Positions 52,968 to 61,987 of a stretch of DNA of 64,000 nt are shown in pieces (the first letter of the stretch is position 1; every line of letters starts with the position of its first letter). The stretch spans positions 806,001-870,000 of the forward strand of contig NZ_FQWS01000002.1 in NCBI RefSeq assembly GCF_900129745.1, read 5' to 3'. Source of the stretch: Winogradskyella jejuensis (GTDB lineage Bacteria; Bacteroidota; Bacteroidia; Flavobacteriales; Flavobacteriaceae). The notes below the pieces were generated by a model that was not told where the DNA came from, ran no database searches, and worked only from the letters and a program-made list of their open reading frames with translations. The position numbers and the translations under genes were made by a program.

Positions 52968-53052
52968 CTAAATCAATGATGTTAGTTGCTTCAGCTGTGA
53001 ACAACATACCACCGAAAATAGCAATAGCTAAGATTAGTTTTTTACTTTTCAT
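52909..53052 (-). CDS. Small secreted 47-aa protein
   Basis: ATG at 53052, TAA at 52909-52911, 47 residues: MKSKKLILAIAIFGGMLFTA, then EATNIIDLDGQTKTELKKKK and RNIGGNG. The first 22 residues are a clear signal peptide (Lys-rich start, hydrophobic core, cleavage after AEA), leaving a basic mature peptide of about 25 residues. A TAAATTTG -7 element lies 32 nt upstream at the right distance. The 3' end overlaps the start of the membrane protein gene, so the two may be coupled. Flavobacteria commonly encode short peptides of this build (recall). Function unknown. Confidence 0.62.
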   Translation of the reverse strand: MKSKKLILAIAIFGGMLFTAEATNIIDLDGQTKTELKKKKRNIGGNG

Positions 53053-53083
53053 AATTCAAGGGATTTAATTAATTAATTAGTTA

Positions 53084-53091
53084 CAAATTTA
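53084..53091 (-). promoter_or_regulatory. -7 promoter element of the small secreted-peptide gene
   Basis: Minus strand TAAATTTG, matching TAnnTTTG, 32 nt before the ATG at 53052. Confidence 0.55.
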
Positions 53092-53141
53092 AGGTCGCTT
53101 TACCTTGTTTACGAAACCAAAGTGTGTTAAAATCCAATGAA

Positions 53142-53180
53142 TTTTAGTATTTCAATTACGGAAAAACCGTAATACTAAAA
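53142..53180. other. Extended stem-loop upstream of the small-peptide gene
   Basis: ATTACGG-AAAAA-CCGTAAT (53155-53173) is a perfect 7-bp hairpin; its base is extended by TTTTAGTAT (53142-53150) pairing with ATACTAAAA (53172-53180), with a four-base bulge (TTCA). No T run follows, so this is not a standard terminator. It lies in the gap between tsaE and the small secreted peptide. Confidence 0.5.
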
Positions 53181-53208
53181 CTAATTTGGTAGTAGTCTAT
53201 GTTATATA

Positions 53209-53664
53209 TTAGCTGTTATATTGCATGTTTTCGGTTAAATTATTAGTTTCTATGGTTAATTTGAGGGTTCTTTCAGTTGGGTTAAGTATACTAATGTCTA
53301 TTAAGCATATATCATCAAGAATTAATTCTTCTACTCGTTCAGCCCATTCTATAAATAACCAATGGTTAGAGGAAAAATAATCTTCAATTCCAAAATTATA
53401 AGCTTCTTCGATAGATTCTATTCTGTAAAAATCGAAGTGGTAAACTTTATCATTAGGTATTAAATATTCATTTACTATTGAAAAAGTGGGGCTATTTACG
53501 GCATCCTCACTTCCCATCGCCTTTACTAATGCTTTTATTAGTGTGGTTTTACCAGCACCCATTTCGCCATTGAAGACTACCATTTTTGAGTTTAACTTTG
53601 GAAGCAAATCCAAAGCAACAGATTCTATTTGGTCTAAATGATATGTATAAGACTTAGTTATCAA
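53209..53664 (-). CDS. tsaE: tRNA threonylcarbamoyladenosine biosynthesis ATPase TsaE
   Basis: 151 residues. Walker A GEMGAGKTT (33-41), followed by SPTFSIVNEY, the DFYR motif and FIEWAERV, all typical of TsaE. The enzyme supports the universal t6A37 modification of ANN-decoding tRNAs with TsaD, TsaB and TsaC. The gene lies 92 nt downstream of porX on the same strand, a common bacteroidetal arrangement. Confidence 0.94.
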   Translation of the reverse strand: MITKSYTYHLDQIESVALDLLPKLNSKMVVFNGEMGAGKTTLIKALVKAMGSEDAVNSPTFSIVNEYLIPNDKVYHFDFYRIESIEEAYNFGIEDYFSSNHWLFIEWAERVEELILDDICLIDISILNPTERTLKLTIETNNLTENMQYNS

Positions 53665-53756
53665 GCTTAAAAATTTAGCAAGACAATATTACTTATAATT
53701 TGTTAGAAAACCTAAGAAAATATGTATTTCGTCGGATTTTTTTGCTTTACGTAGAT

Positions 53757-55310
53757 TTACTTAGGGTCTAAAACTACGAACGGAATTATCATTTCTTCCA
53801 ATGAAACACCACCATGTTGGTAGGTGTTTCTGTAGTAACTTACATAATGATTAAAGTTGTTTGGGTAAGCTAAAAACAAGTCGTTTTTAGCAAATATAAA
53901 GGAGCTACTCATCGTTATTGATGGCAAATGAATTGATTTTGGGTCTTTTATTGCCAAAACGTCTTTGTCGTTATACGTTAAGCTTCGACCAGTTTTATAC
54001 CTAAGGTTAAGACTCGTATCTCTATCACCAATAACTTTTGTTGGAGCTTTTACGTTTATAGTACCGTGGTCTGTAGTTAATATGAGTTTAAACCCTAACT
54101 GTTGTGATAATTGTATCATTTCTAATAATGGCGAATTTTTAAACCAACTTTGGGTCAAAGAACGGTATGCCTTATCATTTGATGCTAATTCTTTTACGAC
54201 TTCCATTTCAGTTTTAGAGTGAGAAAGCATATCTACAAAGTTGTAAACAACTACATTTAAGTCATTATCTTTTAAACTCTTAAAATTCTCAACAAGCTTC
54301 TTTCCGGATTTTAAACTTGTTATTTTATGATATTCGTAGCTAACATGAGTTAAGCCTAAACGCTTTAGTTGTTCTCTTAAAAAATCTTCTTCGTGTAAGT
54401 TTTTGCCTCCTTCGTCTGTGTCGTTTTTCCAATATTGTGGATATAATTTTTCCATATCGCTAGGCATTAACCCAGAAAATATAGCATTACGCGCATATTG
54501 CGTCGCAGTAGGTAGAATACTGTAAAAAGAAGTTTCAGATACTTTTTTATAATAATTATTCACAATAGGCTCAAAAGCACGCCATTGGTCATATCTTAAA
54601 TTATCAATCACTACGAGAAGCGTAGGTTGCTTATCTGAAAGCTCAGGAACTACTTTTTCTTTGAAGAGATTGTGAGACATTAACGGTGCATCAGCATTTG
54701 GTAGAAACCAATCTGTATAGTTCTTTTCGATAAATTTACCAAACTGAGAATTGGCTTCGTTTTTTTGAGATTCTAAAATATCTGTCATGCCAACATCTTC
54801 AATATCTTCGAGTTCTAATTCCCAGTAAATTAATTTCTGGTACAAATCCGCCCATTCTTCAAAAGTGTTAACCATAGATAAGTCCATGGCTATTTTTCTG
54901 AACTCTTGTTGGTAATTTGAAGTTGTTTTTTCAGATATGAGACGTGAGTGGTCTAAATTCTTCTTTAAACTCAATAAAATCTGATTAGGATTTACAGGTT
55001 TAATTAAGTAATCGGCAATTTTACTTCCAATGGCCTCTTCCATAATATATTCTTCCTCACTTTTGGTAATCATAACTACCGGAAGATTCGGTCGACGCTC
55101 TTTGAGTTCAGATAGAGTTTCAAGCCCCGTTAATCCAGGCATATTTTCATCTAAGAACACAATATCAAAGTTGGTGTCTCCAATAGTTTCTAGAGCTTCA
55201 GTACCACTTTGACAGGTCGTGACGTTGTATTCCTTTTTTTCTAAGAATAGAATATGAGGCTTTAAAAGGTCAATTTCGTCGTCAACCCAAAGGATATTTA
55301 TAGTGTTCAT
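53757..55310 (-). CDS. porX: PorX-type response regulator with PglZ phosphatase domain
   Basis: 517 residues. A CheY receiver (about 3-120) has WVDDEID and phospho-acceptor Asp54 in FLDENMPGL. A helical linker (about 125-200) precedes a PglZ/alkaline-phosphatase-like domain with LLVVIDNLRYDQWRAF, the catalytic Thr region PTATQYARNAIFSG, and LTTDHGTINV. PorX, with the PorY kinase, controls the type IX secretion genes in Bacteroidetes and binds and hydrolyses linear oligonucleotides in characterised members. PorY is not in this window. Confidence 0.93.
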   Translation of the reverse strand: MNTINILWVDDEIDLLKPHILFLEKKEYNVTTCQSGTEALETIGDTNFDIVFLDENMPGLTGLETLSELKERRPNLPVVMITKSEEEYIMEEAIGSKIADYLIKPVNPNQILLSLKKNLDHSRLISEKTTSNYQQEFRKIAMDLSMVNTFEEWADLYQKLIYWELELEDIEDVGMTDILESQKNEANSQFGKFIEKNYTDWFLPNADAPLMSHNLFKEKVVPELSDKQPTLLVVIDNLRYDQWRAFEPIVNNYYKKVSETSFYSILPTATQYARNAIFSGLMPSDMEKLYPQYWKNDTDEGGKNLHEEDFLREQLKRLGLTHVSYEYHKITSLKSGKKLVENFKSLKDNDLNVVVYNFVDMLSHSKTEMEVVKELASNDKAYRSLTQSWFKNSPLLEMIQLSQQLGFKLILTTDHGTINVKAPTKVIGDRDTSLNLRYKTGRSLTYNDKDVLAIKDPKSIHLPSITMSSSFIFAKNDLFLAYPNNFNHYVSYYRNTYQHGGVSLEEMIIPFVVLDPK

Positions 55311-55311
55311 G

Positions 55312-55319
55312 TATATTTG
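55312..55319 (+). promoter_or_regulatory. -7 promoter element of the HD-domain gene
   Basis: TATATTTG, 26 nt before the TTG start at 55346, directly next to the divergent porX start. Confidence 0.57.
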
Positions 55320-55345
55320 TTTTCTGATTAATAAAATTTAGACGT

Positions 55346-56572
55346 TTGCCAAATAACAAACTTAAAATATTTAACGACCCAATTTACGGTTTTATTACAA
55401 TCCCTAATACGCTTATTTTTGATTTAATAGAGCATAAATATTTCCAACGATTGCGACGTATTAGCCAGATGGGAATGTCTTATTTGGTATATCCTGGAGC
55501 ACATCACACAAGATTCCATCATGCACTAGGAAGTATGCATTTAATGCAAAAAGCGGTGAATGTACTTCGTTTTAAGGGTGTTACAATCTCTGAAGATGAA
55601 GAAACAGCGCTTTATGTAGCTATTTTATTGCATGATATTGGCCATGGACCTTTCTCTCATGCTATGGAACATAGTATTGTTAATGGCATATCTCATGAGG
55701 AGATTTCACTCTATTTTATGGAAAAGTTAAATGTAGAATTTAACGGAAGTTTAACCTTAGCCATTCAAATATTCAAAGGGGAATATCAAAGACGCTTTAT
55801 GTGCCAGTTAATTTCAAGTCAGTTAGATATGGATCGTGCCGATTATTTAAAACGTGATAGTTTTTATACTGGTGTTGCTGAAGGTAATATTAATAGTGAA
55901 CGTCTAATAACAATGCTTACTGTTGTTGATGACGAATTGCTAATTGAAGAAAAAGGAATTTATAGTGTCGAAAAATTCCTTATTGCGAGACGTTTTATGT
56001 ATTGGCAAGTGTATTTGCACAAAACAGGTCTTGTTGCAGAGCAGATGCTTACACGTGTATTAAGACGCGCAAAAGAATTAGTGGAAAATGGAGTGCAACT
56101 AGGTGCTAGCGAGCCTCTCAAATATTTTTTGAGTCATACTATTAATCTTTCGAATTTTAATGATGAAAGCCTTGAGATATTTTCACGTTTAGACGATTAC
56201 GATATTGTTTCAGCTATGAAGGCTTGGCAATACCATGAGGACTTTGTATTGAGAAACTTGTGCGATATTATTATTAATCGTGATTTGCTTCGTATAAAGT
56301 TGAAAAATAACCCCGTAAAACAATCAAATTTAAAAGCACATAAAGAAGCACTAATGGCTGAGTATTCTATCACAAAGTCTGAAGCTAGCTATTTTGTGTT
56401 TAACGGAGAAATTACTAATCAGGCTTATAAAAAATCAAAAGAACAGATTAAGATTTTGTTGAAAACAGGAAAAGTAAAAGATATTATTAAGGCTTCAGAC
56501 CAATTAAACCTTAAGGCCTTGAGCAAACCAGTAACTAAATATTATATCTGTTACCCTAAAAACAAAATGTAA
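55346..56572 (+). CDS. HD-domain phosphohydrolase
   Basis: 408 residues, soluble. The HD metal site is visible in RFHHALGSMHLM and LLHDIGHGPFSHAMEHS (HD plus following histidines), then DMDRADYLKRDSFYTG. This is the dGTPase/YfbR-like branch (COG1078), acting on nucleotides; the exact substrate is not determined. Start is TTG at 55346 with a promoter element just upstream. Divergent from porX; lpxD begins 49 nt after the stop with its own promoter. Confidence 0.9.
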   Translation: MPNNKLKIFNDPIYGFITIPNTLIFDLIEHKYFQRLRRISQMGMSYLVYPGAHHTRFHHALGSMHLMQKAVNVLRFKGVTISEDEETALYVAILLHDIGHGPFSHAMEHSIVNGISHEEISLYFMEKLNVEFNGSLTLAIQIFKGEYQRRFMCQLISSQLDMDRADYLKRDSFYTGVAEGNINSERLITMLTVVDDELLIEEKGIYSVEKFLIARRFMYWQVYLHKTGLVAEQMLTRVLRRAKELVENGVQLGASEPLKYFLSHTINLSNFNDESLEIFSRLDDYDIVSAMKAWQYHEDFVLRNLCDIIINRDLLRIKLKNNPVKQSNLKAHKEALMAEYSITKSEASYFVFNGEITNQAYKKSKEQIKILLKTGKVKDIIKASDQLNLKALSKPVTKYYICYPKNKM

Positions 56573-56583
56573 GACATTTTTTC

Positions 56584-56591
56584 TATTTTTG
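56584..56591 (+). promoter_or_regulatory. -7 promoter element of lpxD
   Basis: TATTTTTG, 30 nt before the TTG start at 56622. Confidence 0.57.
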
Positions 56592-56621
56592 CCAGACCAA
56601 CCATTAGCTTAAACAAAACAG

Positions 56622-57650
56622 TTGAAATTTACAGCAGAACAGATTGCCGGCATTTTAGAAGGAACCGTTATTGGTGACCCAAATATCGAGGTATCTCAAT
56701 TAGCCAAGATTGAAGAAGGTACAGAAGGTACACTGACATTCTTAGCAAATCCAAAATATAAGTCATATATATATTCTACTAAGGCGTCTATAACTATAGT
56801 TAATTCAGATTTTGAAACTGAAGAAGCTTTAGATACTACACTCATAAAAGTAGATGATGCTTATAAAGCATTCACAAAGCTTTTGGAATACTACAATCAG
56901 ATAAAACTTAATAAATCAGGAATTGAAAATCCTTCATTTATATCAGATTCTGCATCAATTGGAGATAATAATTATATAGGTGCTTTTTCTTATATAGGCG
57001 ATAATGTAAAATTAGGTGATAATGTTAAGGTATTTCCTAATTCTTATATCGGTGATAATGTTACTATCGGAGACAACAGTATTGTTTTTTCTGGCGGAAA
57101 AATATATTCAGAATGTATTATAGGTAACAATTGTGTCATTAATTCTGGTGCAATTATTGGTGCTGACGGTTTTGGTTTTGCTCCAGATGAAAAGGGAGAG
57201 TATTCTAAAGTTCCACAAATTGGTAATGTGATTTTAGAAGACAATGTAGATATTGGTGCAGGGACAACCATAGATAGAGCAACATTAGGCTCAACCATTA
57301 TCAGAAAAGGCGTGAAGCTCGATAACCAAATACAAATAGCTCATAACGTTGAGATTGGTAAAAACACTGTTATTGCCGCACAAACTGGTATAGCAGGTTC
57401 TACAAAGATTGGCGAGAATTGTCAAATTGGTGGTCAAGTTGGTATTGTTGGGCACATTACTATTGGTAACAATGTAAAAATACAAGCACAATCAGGTATT
57501 GGTAGAAGTATTAAAGACAACGAAGTATTACAGGGCTCACCTGCATTAGGTTACGGTGACTACAACAAATCTTACGTTCACTTTAAGAACTTGCCAAAGA
57601 TTGTAAAAAATATAAACGATTTAGAAAAGAAAATAGATGGCAATAGTTAA
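56622..57650 (+). CDS. lpxD: UDP-3-O-(3-hydroxyacyl)glucosamine N-acyltransferase
   Basis: 342 residues from a TTG start at 56622. It adds the amide-linked 3-hydroxyacyl chain of lipid A. An N-terminal uridine-binding domain (1-100) is followed by a left-handed beta helix of hexapeptide repeats (about 105-310, repeated xIGDN units) and a C-terminal helix. The catalytic base is His241 in QIAHNVEIG, with a second histidine in [12 protein letters not shown]. It overlaps the lpxC/fabZ gene by 14 nt, ensuring coupled translation. Confidence 0.94.
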   Translation: MKFTAEQIAGILEGTVIGDPNIEVSQLAKIEEGTEGTLTFLANPKYKSYIYSTKASITIVNSDFETEEALDTTLIKVDDAYKAFTKLLEYYNQIKLNKSGIENPSFISDSASIGDNNYIGAFSYIGDNVKLGDNVKVFPNSYIGDNVTIGDNSIVFSGGKIYSECIIGNNCVINSGAIIGADGFGFAPDEKGEYSKVPQIGNVILEDNVDIGAGTTIDRATLGSTIIRKGVKLDNQIQIAHNVEIGKNTVIAAQTGIAGSTKIGENCQIGGQVGIVGHITIGNNVKIQAQSGIGRSIKDNEVLQGSPALGYGDYNKSYVHFKNLPKIVKNINDLEKKIDGNS

Positions 57651-59043
57651 AACCGATATAAAGCAAAAGACTATTGAAAATGAAGTCAGCTTAGAAGGTG
57701 TTGGGCTTCATACAGGTGACAACGTTACTTTAGTTTTTAAATCTGGAGCACCAAATTCAGGGTTTGTATTTGAGCGTGTTGATTTAGAAGGACGTCCAAA
57801 GATTGAGGCTGATGCTAACTATGTGACTAATACACAAAGAGGAACCTGTCTAGAAAAGAATGGTGTTACTATTCAAACTTGTGAACATGTATTAGCAGCT
57901 CTAGTTGGTTTAGATATAGACAATGCAGTGATAGAACTAAATGCTTCTGAGCCACCTATAATGGATGGCTCTTCAAAGTTTTTTATAGAAGCACTAGAAA
58001 AAGCTGGTATTGTAGAACAAGATGCTAACCGAGAAGAGTATGTGGTGACCGAAGTCGTTTCATACACTGATGAGGAATCAGGAAGTGAAATTATATTAAT
58101 GCCTTCCAACAGCTACCAAGTCACTACGATGGTAGACTTTGGTACAAAGGTTTTAGGCACACAGAATGCAACGCTAAATAAAATTTCAGATTTTAAAACT
58201 GAGATTGCTGATTCAAGAACATTTAGTTTCTTACATGAAATTGAGATGCTGTTGGAGCATGGTTTAATTAAAGGCGGGGACTTAAACAATGCTATAGTTT
58301 ACGTGGATAAAGAATTATCACCAGAGACTATGGATAAATTGCGAGTAGCCTTTAAGAAAGATGAAATCGCGGTTAAACCTAACGGTATTTTAGATAATCT
58401 TACCCTTCATCATCCTAATGAAGCAGCTAGGCATAAGCTATTAGACGTTATAGGAGATTTAGCTTTAATTGGCACTCGAATAAGAGGTAAAGTCATTGCA
58501 AACAAACCAGGACACTTTGTAAACACACAGTTTGCGAAGAAGATGTCTAAGATTATAAAAAACGAAAGACGCAATAATGTACCAACAATAGATTTGAATT
58601 CACCACCTTTAATGGATGTGAATCAAATCATGGACATGTTACCACACAGACAGCCATTCTTATTAATAGACAAGATTTTTGAGTTGACTGAAAGTAGCGT
58701 TATAGGAATGAAAAATGTTACGATGAATGAAGAATTCTTTAGAGGACATTTTCCTGGAGCACCAGTTATGCCAGGAGTTTTAATTGTTGAAGCAATGGCG
58801 CAAACAGGTGGAATTTTAGTCTTAAATACGGTTCCTGACCCAGAAAATTACCTCACCTTCTTTATGAAGATTGATAAAGTAAAATTTAAACAAAAGGTAG
58901 TCCCTGGCGACACATTAATATTTAAGTGCGATTTAATTACACCAATTCGAAGAGGAATTTGTCACATGCAGGGTTATGCCTATGCTAATGGTAAATTATG
59001 TGCAGAAGCGGAATTAATGGCACAAATTTCAAAAGTAAAATAA
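57637..59043 (+). CDS. Bifunctional LpxC deacetylase / FabZ dehydratase
   Basis: 468 residues; a bacteroidetal fusion. The LpxC half (1-310) is the zinc deacetylase committing to lipid [21 protein letters not shown] holds the first zinc histidine, and [23 protein letters not shown] the catalytic His/Asp. The FabZ half (about 320-468) dehydrates 3-hydroxyacyl-ACP: [13 protein letters not shown] with the catalytic His, and [23 protein letters not shown] with the Glu. Fusing both puts the two competitors for 3-hydroxyacyl-ACP in one protein. It sits between lpxD and lpxA. Confidence 0.95.
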   Translation: MAIVKTDIKQKTIENEVSLEGVGLHTGDNVTLVFKSGAPNSGFVFERVDLEGRPKIEADANYVTNTQRGTCLEKNGVTIQTCEHVLAALVGLDIDNAVIELNASEPPIMDGSSKFFIEALEKAGIVEQDANREEYVVTEVVSYTDEESGSEIILMPSNSYQVTTMVDFGTKVLGTQNATLNKISDFKTEIADSRTFSFLHEIEMLLEHGLIKGGDLNNAIVYVDKELSPETMDKLRVAFKKDEIAVKPNGILDNLTLHHPNEAARHKLLDVIGDLALIGTRIRGKVIANKPGHFVNTQFAKKMSKIIKNERRNNVPTIDLNSPPLMDVNQIMDMLPHRQPFLLIDKIFELTESSVIGMKNVTMNEEFFRGHFPGAPVMPGVLIVEAMAQTGGILVLNTVPDPENYLTFFMKIDKVKFKQKVVPGDTLIFKCDLITPIRRGICHMQGYAYANGKLCAEAELMAQISKVK

Positions 59044-59046
59044 TAT

Positions 59047-59142
59047 ATGAACCGAGCCACTTTAGAATTTTTTAGTGTATCTGGTAAGTTGATAGGCGGA
59101 TACATTTTCTCCTATTTATTAAAAATAAAATTACGAAAATGA
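59047..59142 (+). CDS. Possible 31-aa ORF coupled to lpxA
   Basis: ATG at 59047 to TGA at 59140-59142, 31 residues: MNRATLEFFSVSGKLIGGYI then FSYLLKIKLRK. It begins 3 nt after the lpxC/fabZ stop and its TGA overlaps the lpxA ATG (ATGA), the usual sign of translational coupling. Hydrophobic middle and basic tail would suit a small amphipathic membrane peptide. It is the only explanation I see for the 95-nt gap in an otherwise tight operon, but chance is possible. Confidence 0.35.
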   Translation: MNRATLEFFSVSGKLIGGYIFSYLLKIKLRK

Positions 59143-59924
59143 ATCAACCTTTAGCATACGTACATCCTGGAGCAAAAATCGCCAAGAATGTAGTTATAGA
59201 GCCATTTACAACAATTCATAATAATGTCGTAATTGGAGAAGGCACATGGATTGGTAGTAATGTTACCATTATGGAAGGTGCTCGTATTGGAAAAAATTGC
59301 AATATTTTTCCTGGAGCAGTAATTTCTGCAGTTCCACAAGATCTTAAATATAATGATGAGGAAACCACAGTAGAAATTGGTGATAACGTCACTATTAGAG
59401 AGTGTGTTACTATAAATAGAGGTACTGCTGATAGAATGAAAACCGTTATTGGGAATAATTGTCTAATAATGGCTTATTGTCATGTCGCTCACGATTGTAT
59501 TGTTGGTAATAATTGCATTTTTTCTAATAATAGTACACTTGCCGGACATATTACTGTTGGTGATTATGTAATTTTAGCAGGTATGACAGCTGTTCATCAG
59601 TTTTGTTCTATTGGTAATCACGCATTTGTTACAGGTGGTTCTTTAGTAAGAAAAGACGTTCCTCCTTTTGTAAAAGCTGCAAGAGAGCCATTATCATACG
59701 TGGGTATTAATTCAGTAGGGTTAAGACGAAGAGGTTTTACAACCGAAAAAATAAGAGAAATACAAAGTATTTATAGAATACTTTATCAAAAAAACTATAA
59801 CAATACGCAGGCTTCAGAAATTATTGAAGCGGAAATGGAAGCGACTTCAGAACGCGATGAAATTCTTCAATTTATCAAGAATTCACATCGTGGTATCATG
59901 AAGGGCTACTTTAAATCAAACTAA
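59139..59924 (+). CDS. lpxA: UDP-N-acetylglucosamine O-acyltransferase
   Basis: 261 residues. First step of lipid A synthesis, transferring a 3-hydroxyacyl chain to UDP-GlcNAc. Left-handed beta helix of hexapeptide repeats (1-180) with AVPQDLKY, the catalytic histidine in MAYCHVAHDCIVGNN, and the C-terminal four-helix bundle from SVGLRRRGFTTEKIREIQSIYRILY. Length and motifs are typical. Confidence 0.95.
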   Translation: MNQPLAYVHPGAKIAKNVVIEPFTTIHNNVVIGEGTWIGSNVTIMEGARIGKNCNIFPGAVISAVPQDLKYNDEETTVEIGDNVTIRECVTINRGTADRMKTVIGNNCLIMAYCHVAHDCIVGNNCIFSNNSTLAGHITVGDYVILAGMTAVHQFCSIGNHAFVTGGSLVRKDVPPFVKAAREPLSYVGINSVGLRRRGFTTEKIREIQSIYRILYQKNYNNTQASEIIEAEMEATSERDEILQFIKNSHRGIMKGYFKSN

Positions 59925-59942
59925 TAAAACTAAACTCATAAT

Positions 59943-60509
59943 ATGGCAAGTACATCAGATATAAGAAACGGATTATGCATCAAGTATAATAACGATATTT
60001 ATAAAATTGTTGAATTTCTTCATGTAAAACCTGGAAAAGGCCCAGCGTTTGTAAGAACTAAACTTAAAAGTGTCACCACAGGAAAAGTGTTAGACAATAC
60101 ATTTTCTGCAGGACATAAAATTGAAGATGTTCGTGTAGAAACACATAAATTTCAATTTTTATATAATGATGGTGATTTCTATCATTTCATGAATGAAGCT
60201 GATTATTCGCAAATTCAATTGTCCGAAAGTGCTTTAGACAAACCAGAATTAATGAAAGAAGGGGAAGTGGTTACCATTCAGATTAATACTGAAGATAACA
60301 TGCCGCTTTCTGTAGATTTACCTGCAACTGTAATCCTCGAAGTCACTGCAACAGAACCTGGAGTAAAGGGAAATACAGCAACAAACGCAACAAAACCAGC
60401 GACGGTTGAGACAGGAGCTACGGTTAATGTACCTTTATTTATCAATGAAGGTGATAAAATTAAAATTGAGACCGAAAAAGGAACTTATAAAGAGCGTATT
60501 AAAGAATAA
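59943..60509 (+). CDS. efp: Translation elongation factor P
   Basis: 188 residues. Relieves ribosome stalling on polyproline. Three beta-barrel domains; the tip of domain I carries the modification-site lysine Lys32 in VKPGKGPAF, where homologues are lysylated or otherwise modified. C-terminal NVPLFINEGDKIKIETEKGTYKERI is the standard ending. It begins 18 nt after lpxA, so it is probably within the same transcript. Confidence 0.96.
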   Translation: MASTSDIRNGLCIKYNNDIYKIVEFLHVKPGKGPAFVRTKLKSVTTGKVLDNTFSAGHKIEDVRVETHKFQFLYNDGDFYHFMNEADYSQIQLSESALDKPELMKEGEVVTIQINTEDNMPLSVDLPATVILEVTATEPGVKGNTATNATKPATVETGATVNVPLFINEGDKIKIETEKGTYKERIKE

Positions 60510-60524
60510 ATAAACTTTCTGATT

Positions 60525-60558
60525 TGTCACACTGAGCGTAGTCAAAGTGTTTCATCTT
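60525..60558 (+). repeat. REP-like element, family B
   Basis: TGTCACACTGAGCGTAGTCA with AAGTGTTTCATCTT following: the same pattern as 35083-35107 (TGTCAxACTGAGCGxAGTC). It lies between efp and the second lpxD, ending about 14 bp before that start. Confidence 0.6.
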
Positions 60559-60571
60559 GGATAGACATAAT

Positions 60572-61513
60572 ATGAAATTTCCAAAACCTTACACTTTAAA
60601 AGAAATTGCAGAAATCATCAACTCTAATTATGTAGGAGCAGATGATTTTTCTGTTTTGGGTATGAATGAAATTCATGTTGTAGAACCGGGTGATATCGTA
60701 TTTGTTGACCATCCTAAATACTACGATAAAGCCTTAAATTCTGATGCTACAATAATACTCATTAACAAAGAAGTCGCTTGTCCAGAAGGTAAAGCTTTGC
60801 TAATTTCTGATGACCCATTTAGGGATTTTAATAAACTTACAGACAAGTTTAAACCATTTGTAAGTTCTACAGCTTCAATATCGGTCTCGGCTAGTATCGG
60901 AGATAATTCTGTAATACAGCCTAATTGTTTTATAGGTCATAATGTGTCTATTGGCAAAAATTGTATTATACATGCCAATGTAACCATCTATGATGATGCA
61001 GTCATTGGCGATAATGTTACAATTCATTCTGGAACTGTGTTAGGTGCCAATGCTTTTTATTACAAAAAAAGACCAGAAGGCTACGACCGCTTAAAATCTT
61101 GCGGTAGAGTAGTTATTAAAGATAATGTAGATATTGGTGCTTCATGTACTATTGACAGAGGCGTTACCGGAGATACAACCGTTGGTGAAGGTTCTAAACT
61201 AGACAACCTGATTCAAATAGGTCACGATACTACAATAGGCGAGAAATGTCTTATAGCATCCCAAACAGGTATTGCTGGTTGTGTAGTAGTAGAGGATAAT
61301 GTAACCATTTGGGGACAAGTAGGTGTTAAAAGTGGAATTACAATTACAAAAGGTACTGTGCTTTATGCACAATCTGGTTTAGGTCATACTACAGATGAAG
61401 GTAAAACATATTTTGGGTCTCCTGCTCAAGAAGCAAGGACTCAATTTAAAGAAATGGCATATATCAAGAAAATACCAGACATATTAAAGGAAATTAAAAA
61501 ATTAAAATCATAA
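60572..61513 (+). CDS. LpxD-like acyltransferase, second copy
   Basis: 313 residues from ATG 60572 (an in-frame TTG at 60557 lies in the repeat and is unlikely). The architecture matches LpxD: N-terminal domain (MKFPKPYTLKEIAEIINSNY, FVDHPKYYDKAL) and a left-handed beta helix with His218 in LIQIGHDTTIG. It differs from the first copy: the segment [13 protein letters not shown] is WGQVGVKSGITIT, lacking the second histidine, and the loop FYYKKRPEGYDRLKSCG replaces [11 protein letters not shown]. The acyl donor or acceptor probably differs. It is downstream of efp and followed 2 nt later by the NTF2-like gene. Confidence 0.85.
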   Translation: MKFPKPYTLKEIAEIINSNYVGADDFSVLGMNEIHVVEPGDIVFVDHPKYYDKALNSDATIILINKEVACPEGKALLISDDPFRDFNKLTDKFKPFVSSTASISVSASIGDNSVIQPNCFIGHNVSIGKNCIIHANVTIYDDAVIGDNVTIHSGTVLGANAFYYKKRPEGYDRLKSCGRVVIKDNVDIGASCTIDRGVTGDTTVGEGSKLDNLIQIGHDTTIGEKCLIASQTGIAGCVVVEDNVTIWGQVGVKSGITITKGTVLYAQSGLGHTTDEGKTYFGSPAQEARTQFKEMAYIKKIPDILKEIKKLKS

Positions 61514-61515
61514 AA

Positions 61516-61899
61516 ATGTCGGCAAAGTCATTATTAGAAAAATTTTATAATTCAGATGTAGCCAATAATGAAACATTAGTCGAAGACTTTTTTCATAAAG
61601 ACTGCGAATTACATTGGAATAGTAGTAATGGCTTTTCATTATTAAAGTACAACGATGTTGTTGCTTTTTTTGAAGGGGTTAGAACGTCCTATGACTCGTT
61701 AAGGTTCGTTCATACACATTTGTTTGAAAGCGGAAACCAAGTAACAAGTCGTCATCATGTGTATGCGCAAACTATTGAAGACCCAAATGATGAAAATCTT
61801 TTGGCGCATTTTATTGCTATTTGGGAGGTGAAAGACAATAAGCTTTACCGTTGTTACGAGCTTAGCCAATTGGCAGACGAAAAAACATTACAAGCTTAA
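61516..61899 (+). CDS. SnoaL/NTF2-like protein
   Basis: 127 residues with the alpha+beta cone fold of the NTF2/SnoaL superfamily: [80 protein letters not shown]. Such proteins are small cytoplasmic binding folds or isomerases/hydrolases with varied substrates; none can be named. It starts 2 nt after the second lpxD-like gene. Confidence 0.8.
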   Translation: MSAKSLLEKFYNSDVANNETLVEDFFHKDCELHWNSSNGFSLLKYNDVVAFFEGVRTSYDSLRFVHTHLFESGNQVTSRHHVYAQTIEDPNDENLLAHFIAIWEVKDNKLYRCYELSQLADEKTLQA

Positions 61900-61944
61900 C
61901 AAAATATTACTAAAAAATACTTCGGTAATACGTGTTAAAAAACT

Positions 61945-61952
61945 TATTTTTG
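61945..61952 (+). promoter_or_regulatory. -7 promoter element of sucD
   Basis: TATTTTTG, 35 nt before the sucD ATG. Confidence 0.55.
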
Positions 61953-61987
61953 CAACGTTTTTAACCGAATTAAAATTCAAAATATAC

